Source: Flaveria trinervia (Eukaryota > Streptophyta > Magnoliopsida > Asterales > Asteraceae). Taken from it: a stretch of DNA of 64,000 nt. The translations under genes and the position numbers were made by a program. The notes under the pieces were generated by a model. That model made no database searches. It was not told the DNA's origin and worked only from the letters and a program-made list of their open reading frames with translations. This document shows, piece after piece, positions 59,940 to 64,000 of this stretch. The stretch spans positions 104,536,551 to 104,600,550 of the forward strand of contig CM046452.1 in the NCBI GenBank assembly GCA_025506515.1. The letters run 5' to 3'. Position 1 is the stretch's first letter. Every line of letters starts with the position of its first letter.

Positions 59940-62283
59940 TTATTTTTAGGACTGCGTCTTTCGCTAACCTTACATTATTGTGCTAACTCTTATTTTGTTT
60001 TTTATTGATTAATGTGAGATATCAAACATATCTATATTACTATAGTGATAAGCAAATTTGTAAATAGCATGTAGTTTATGCATAATCACTTGTACTAGAT
60101 GTAACAAAATTATTCGTAAGTGTTTTAAAAGGATATTAAAATTACAATATTGTCCAAAAAATTGTATTATATTGTCGTATAGATATAGATAGATTAAAAT
60201 AAAATTAAATATAATAACCATACTTTAAATTAGTTAGGAGGTGGACTATAAGTATCTAAAGCTTAATAGGGGTATAATAAGAATAAATCTTTTTACATTA
60301 CAAATTAAAACTTGTAATTTTTCATGTGCCATCTTAAAATTGTTGTAAAATTACAAATATTGATTTCTTTATTATATTAGTATAGATACAGGTATAGATT
60401 ATCATTCATCTAATCTATTTGAGATATTATCTCTTATACGAAAGAAAATATATGATTAATTAATCTATAAATAGAGGTTAATGTCATGCGTTACTATAGT
60501 TTTACTTTTGTTTACGATTATGTTTAAGTAGGTAGGTAAAATTAAATAGAAAAAAATCACTAAAATATGACGAGTAAGATTAGAATCCCCACCACAGTCA
60601 TATCCTCCAAACATCACTTTAGAAACCTTTGAGATAATTAATTTTACATAGATAAATAATATTTCTTTTACGGTTTTGGAGGATATTTTGAGGTGTTTCA
60701 AAGCATTTGGTGCGATTTCAAGTAAAGAGATTATCTTTTTGGGTAGTTTTGTAGGATTTTTTAGGCTGTTTCGGGAGGAATATTTTAATAAGTTATTAAT
60801 TGATTATATGATTTAAAAGTTCGATTGTATAATTTCGGTACAGTTTATATGACAAACAAAATTGAAACCGAACCAAGATCATCGGTTTTCCAAATAAACA
60901 TTAATCCAAACAATCAGTTTTTTATTTGGTTCTTTTTTTTGTTCGAATGCGTAAGCTATTTCGGTTACAACTTGCTTATTTTGATTTTATGCACACTCTT
61001 ATTACAAAATGAATCAGAATGTAAAACACATAATAAGTATGTTTTCCATTTGTATTACTTAACAAGTCTGGTTTTGTATTTAAATATCATTTTATTATTA
61101 GGTACTCAATTATAGATCAATATAATATGTTATTTTTTAGCTTTCTCTTAATAATGATTGTTTATCTTATGGACATACTAGTACTTGATATTACGTGACA
61201 TCTGTTTTGTCTTTTTTCATGTACTACGAAAATTTAACATAGTTAGACTATATTTTCTTTTTTTTTGCATTAACATCATATTATTCGACCTATAAATTAG
61301 ATCATACCATTAATATTTTTGTTAATTTGACGTTATATCTCTTATTCAATTCGTGCAATACATGTATCACTAAACTATTAAGAAAATATAATAGATTAAT
61401 AACTTTCCTTTATGATTCATCGCCTTTTAGTTCATAGAGAATATATATTGCTTTTAGAGTTCAAAACACTAAAGCTATTTTGATAGGATTAGATCATTTG
61501 ATAATCTAAATTGCTTTAAAAAATCCGCTTTTCCATTCATTAGGATATATTCTCATTTAGAAGTGTCAGGGGTGCCCCACTGACATGCCATGTGACGCAT
61601 TATATTGGTCTAAACGTTTTTTCTTTTGCTTTTTCACGTTTATATTATGTGTCGTATGTATTTGTTTAGGACTTGATTAACAAATATAGGTTTTGGCTTA
61701 ATGGTTTCCAACTGCTTGTGTGCCTCCCTCTTTGCCCAACACTTGGGTTCGAGGTTGTTATCTTAATTCATGTTTTTTATTATCTTTCCTCTTCATTCTA
61801 ATTACATCTCATATTAATTTTTGACATGTAAAGTTAACAACGAGACCTTTTAGTTTTGCTTTTGAGCATTTTTGGTTGTGATACACTATTTCTTTGATGG
61901 TTTTATTCTATTTATACATGTTTTGTTTTTTTATGTTTTGCTTTAAATATTAGTTAGGGAGAAAAATTCCGTTAAAACGTTTCTCAAAGTAGAACGAAAG
62001 TTTAATGAAAGATCACCAACATTTTTGGTTTCTATTCCTCTATTTTCTTTTTCTACAAAATAGAGAAATATTATTATTTATACTTTTTCTGTCTTTTCAT
62101 CAAACAATTATCAACAATATTTCGAAGAAAAATGTGAAAATTGCGTTCAAACTAAAATTTCATGTTCACAGGCCACAACTGTCTTTGTTAACCTATTTCA
62201 TTTAAAATTTTCTTGCTCGTTGGCTATAGTCTATGTTTTATACGACTGATGCCAAAAACAATATAAAGTTTGACTTCTCATTT
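59940..62283. other. Long AT-rich intergenic region
   Basis: No gene recognised in about 2.3 kb. Short open frames (for example 60009-60221 minus, 60825-61115 plus) are AT-driven and lack family features. Part of this may be the body of a Helitron-like element ending at 59903. Confidence 0.45.
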
Positions 62284-62672
62284 TGTTTTTTTTTTTGAAA
62301 AGGTCAATCATTTTATTCCACCAAAGGAGTTAGCAGCTAGCTAACATCACCACATTACATCACTTTTTCTTTGTTCACCTCAATACTAAACTAATTAGAA
62401 TAGATCTACACAAACCAACCAATTCTACCTAAGGTAAAATTATTCCGGATACTCCACTCCAAGGATACTTCTTCGGACCGGCTTTTCACCCACAAAAAAC
62501 CTCGGGACTTGGCTTCACCAACACACTTTTGTACATTACATTGAATCCCATGAAACTTGTTATCATTTCTTGACTTCCACAGGCTCCACAATACCACCTG
62601 AACCACACTGTTAATAGCCTTTTTGAACTTACAAGAACCACTCGTGTGCTTCGAAATGTCCAAAAGATCTTG
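62284..62672 (-). mobile_element. 5'-truncated LINE fragment
   Basis: On the minus strand the frame ending at 62406 includes INSVVQVVLWSLWKSRNDNK, the 'W-x-x-W-K-x-R-N' region found near the C-terminus of plant non-LTR retrotransposon ORF2 proteins. After the stop there is about 110 bp of 3' sequence and then a poly-A tail (poly-T on the plus strand at 62286-62296). The reading frame is cut at 62673 by an LTR. It is a dead copy. Confidence 0.65.
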
Positions 62673-64000
62673 TGTAACACCAGGATATTTATTATTTTGA
62701 AGCCGGTGACGAAAGAAAATAAAATAAAATCCAAAAGTCGAGGGACCAAACTCGCCAACGAAGAAAAGTTGGGAAATGTGGTGATATATGTAGGGAGAGG
62801 GCAGCCCACTCTCCCCACACCCACATTTCAGTTTCATAAAGAGAAGAAGAGAGAAAGAAGAGAAAAAAGAGGAAAAGTGTTGGTTCGGGTCGCCAAAATC
62901 GTCGTGAAGCAAGCCAAATCGAAGCTCTTGTCGTTGTGCTCGTTTAGGTGAGTTCTAGGACCCCTCTTTTACATGTTTTGAATGATTTTGGGGCTGGAAC
63001 ACATCTGAAAACCCTTTTCCACGTTTTTGGGTGAAAACCCGTATGTATGCGTGTATGTACGCGTAGGACCCGTTTGGGGCTTGATTTCTTGCTTGGCTGT
63101 GCTTGAATAATGTTATGGTATGCATCCCTAAGGTTTAGGATGGTCGATTTAGGCTTAAAATGGGTTTAGATGAGTTTGGAGGCCGAAAACCCTCGGCTGC
63201 AGTCGGGTTGAACTGCATTCTGCATCAGTTAGGGCTAGGCGACCGACTGGAGGCCGAATGGAGGCCATACGGCCGATTAGGGTGCGATTGGGGTTCATTC
63301 GCATGATTGAAGGGCCAGTCGCATGGGGGTCATGCGGCTGAAGGTCCATTCGCACGACTGAAGGACCAGTCGCATAGGTGTTCATCCGCATTGTCTATTC
63401 GCATGACTGGATGTTCATTCGCATAGGTGTTCATCCGTATTAGTTCATTCGCCTGATGTTCAGTCGCATGGAGGCAATGCGACTGAAGGGTGTCCATATG
63501 CCCGAATAGGGCTGTTGAACCCGAGGAAGGTGTAGAATGACTTCTGACTTTCGTGGGAATGTGCAGATGTAAGTTTTGATGTAAAGGTTCCCATAAGAGT
63601 TTTTAAGATGACGATCGAGGTCTTAGAAAGCATGTTGGGCATGATGAGGGTGATGATGTTGTATGTTATGTATGTATGATGTTGCCCTGTATGATGTGAT
63701 GTTGATGCGTGTTAATGTTCCTTTGTGTGATGTATAATATCTTTCCTATGGCTTTACCTATTATGATGAATGAACGAAGTATTATGTAACGTAAAGTGAA
63801 AGATAAAGAAAGAGGAACATGATGAATGAGTGCATGTATTAATGAACGAATGAAACGTCTTGCACGCATCGGATAACGGGTCCTTCTTTGTGATTGACCC
63901 TGAATGTAGAACCTCTACCGCTCACCCCTAGTATTGTGGCATACGTTTAGCTGTTCATTTGTTGACTTCGGCCCAGTAGCTAAGACTGATGGTTACTCCT
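62673..64000 (+). mobile_element. LTR retrotransposon start, inserted in the LINE (runs off the window)
   Basis: TGTAACACCAGG at 62673 is the common TGTAACACC start of plant Ty3/gypsy (Tekay/Del-type) LTRs. From this point composition and style change abruptly and the LINE frame stops matching. No CA end or primer-binding site is recognised before the window ends, so the LTR would be at least 1.3 kb, which is long but known for this group. The plus frame at 62646-62951 starts in the LINE and crosses the junction, so it is not a gene. Confidence 0.5.
63235..63495. repeat. Short interspersed repeats (CATTCGCA / CAGTCGCAT words)
   Basis: About 260 bp with more than ten copies of TTCGCA(T/C), AGTCGCAT and GACTG(A/G)A words, including two copies of ATTCGCATAGGTGTTCATCC. 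It lies inside the putative LTR. Confidence 0.7.

Noticed and set aside
62646..62951. 101-codon plus frame
   Set aside because: It begins in the antisense LINE sequence and crosses into the LTR. It is charged low-complexity sequence and no domain is present.

Overview
The window is nuclear DNA of a flowering plant, most likely a eudicot. It has AT-rich intergenic sequence, short GT-AG introns, a cytosolic-type tRNA-Ser, several plant transposon families, and genes of plant families: SURNod19/MtN19-like, Tudor-SN, and a B12D/MLRQ-like mitochondrial protein. The transposon types and LTR styles would fit Asteraceae, but nothing visible proves the family.

Layout. 1-15.5 kb: two tandem plus-strand SURNod19 (MtN19-like) genes (1146-3645 and 13293-15495). 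About 10 kb of transposon-rich DNA separates them: a candidate LTR, a 3.7-kb PIF/Harbinger element with a broken transposase and a SANT/Myb-like partner gene, and a small hAT-like element. 15.5-28 kb: mostly non-coding, with remnant elements, a tRNA-Ser(AGA) followed by a 24-bp tandem array, and a small two-exon gene for a probable secreted or membrane-anchored peptide (24542-25008). 28-30.4 kb: a four-exon B12D/MLRQ-like mitochondrial membrane protein gene with a nested minisatellite in its last intron. 31.4-34.5 kb: a complete hAT transposon with a perfect 8-bp target-site duplication. 35.5-49.7 kb: a decayed, repeatedly duplicated array of exon-like fragments from a parent gene I do not recognise, with an inverted-repeat element inserted into one copy. 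50-57.8 kb: a copia-like LTR, then a minus-strand, 16-coding-exon Tudor-SN gene (about 985 aa) with a 5'UTR intron and TATA box. 57.8-64 kb: AT-rich intergenic DNA with Helitron-like ends, a truncated LINE, and an LTR inserted into that LINE.

The most striking overall observation is an error-like pattern. Every long coding sequence that can be framed from exon phase, a paralogue or family knowledge lacks single bases: 12 single-base deletions and no insertions, nearly all in short runs of one base. Three are in the otherwise intact Tudor-SN gene and one in each SURNod19 copy, where each copy is intact at the other's break. Consensus error in a long-read assembly explains this better than twelve independent inactivations. 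Gene models here should be read with that in mind.

The host genes do not form a pathway together. Tudor-SN (RNA regulation, stress granules) and SURNod19 (stress-responsive, function unknown) are, as I recall, also close together on Arabidopsis chromosome 5, so the window may keep an old gene neighbourhood stretched by transposons and local duplication.
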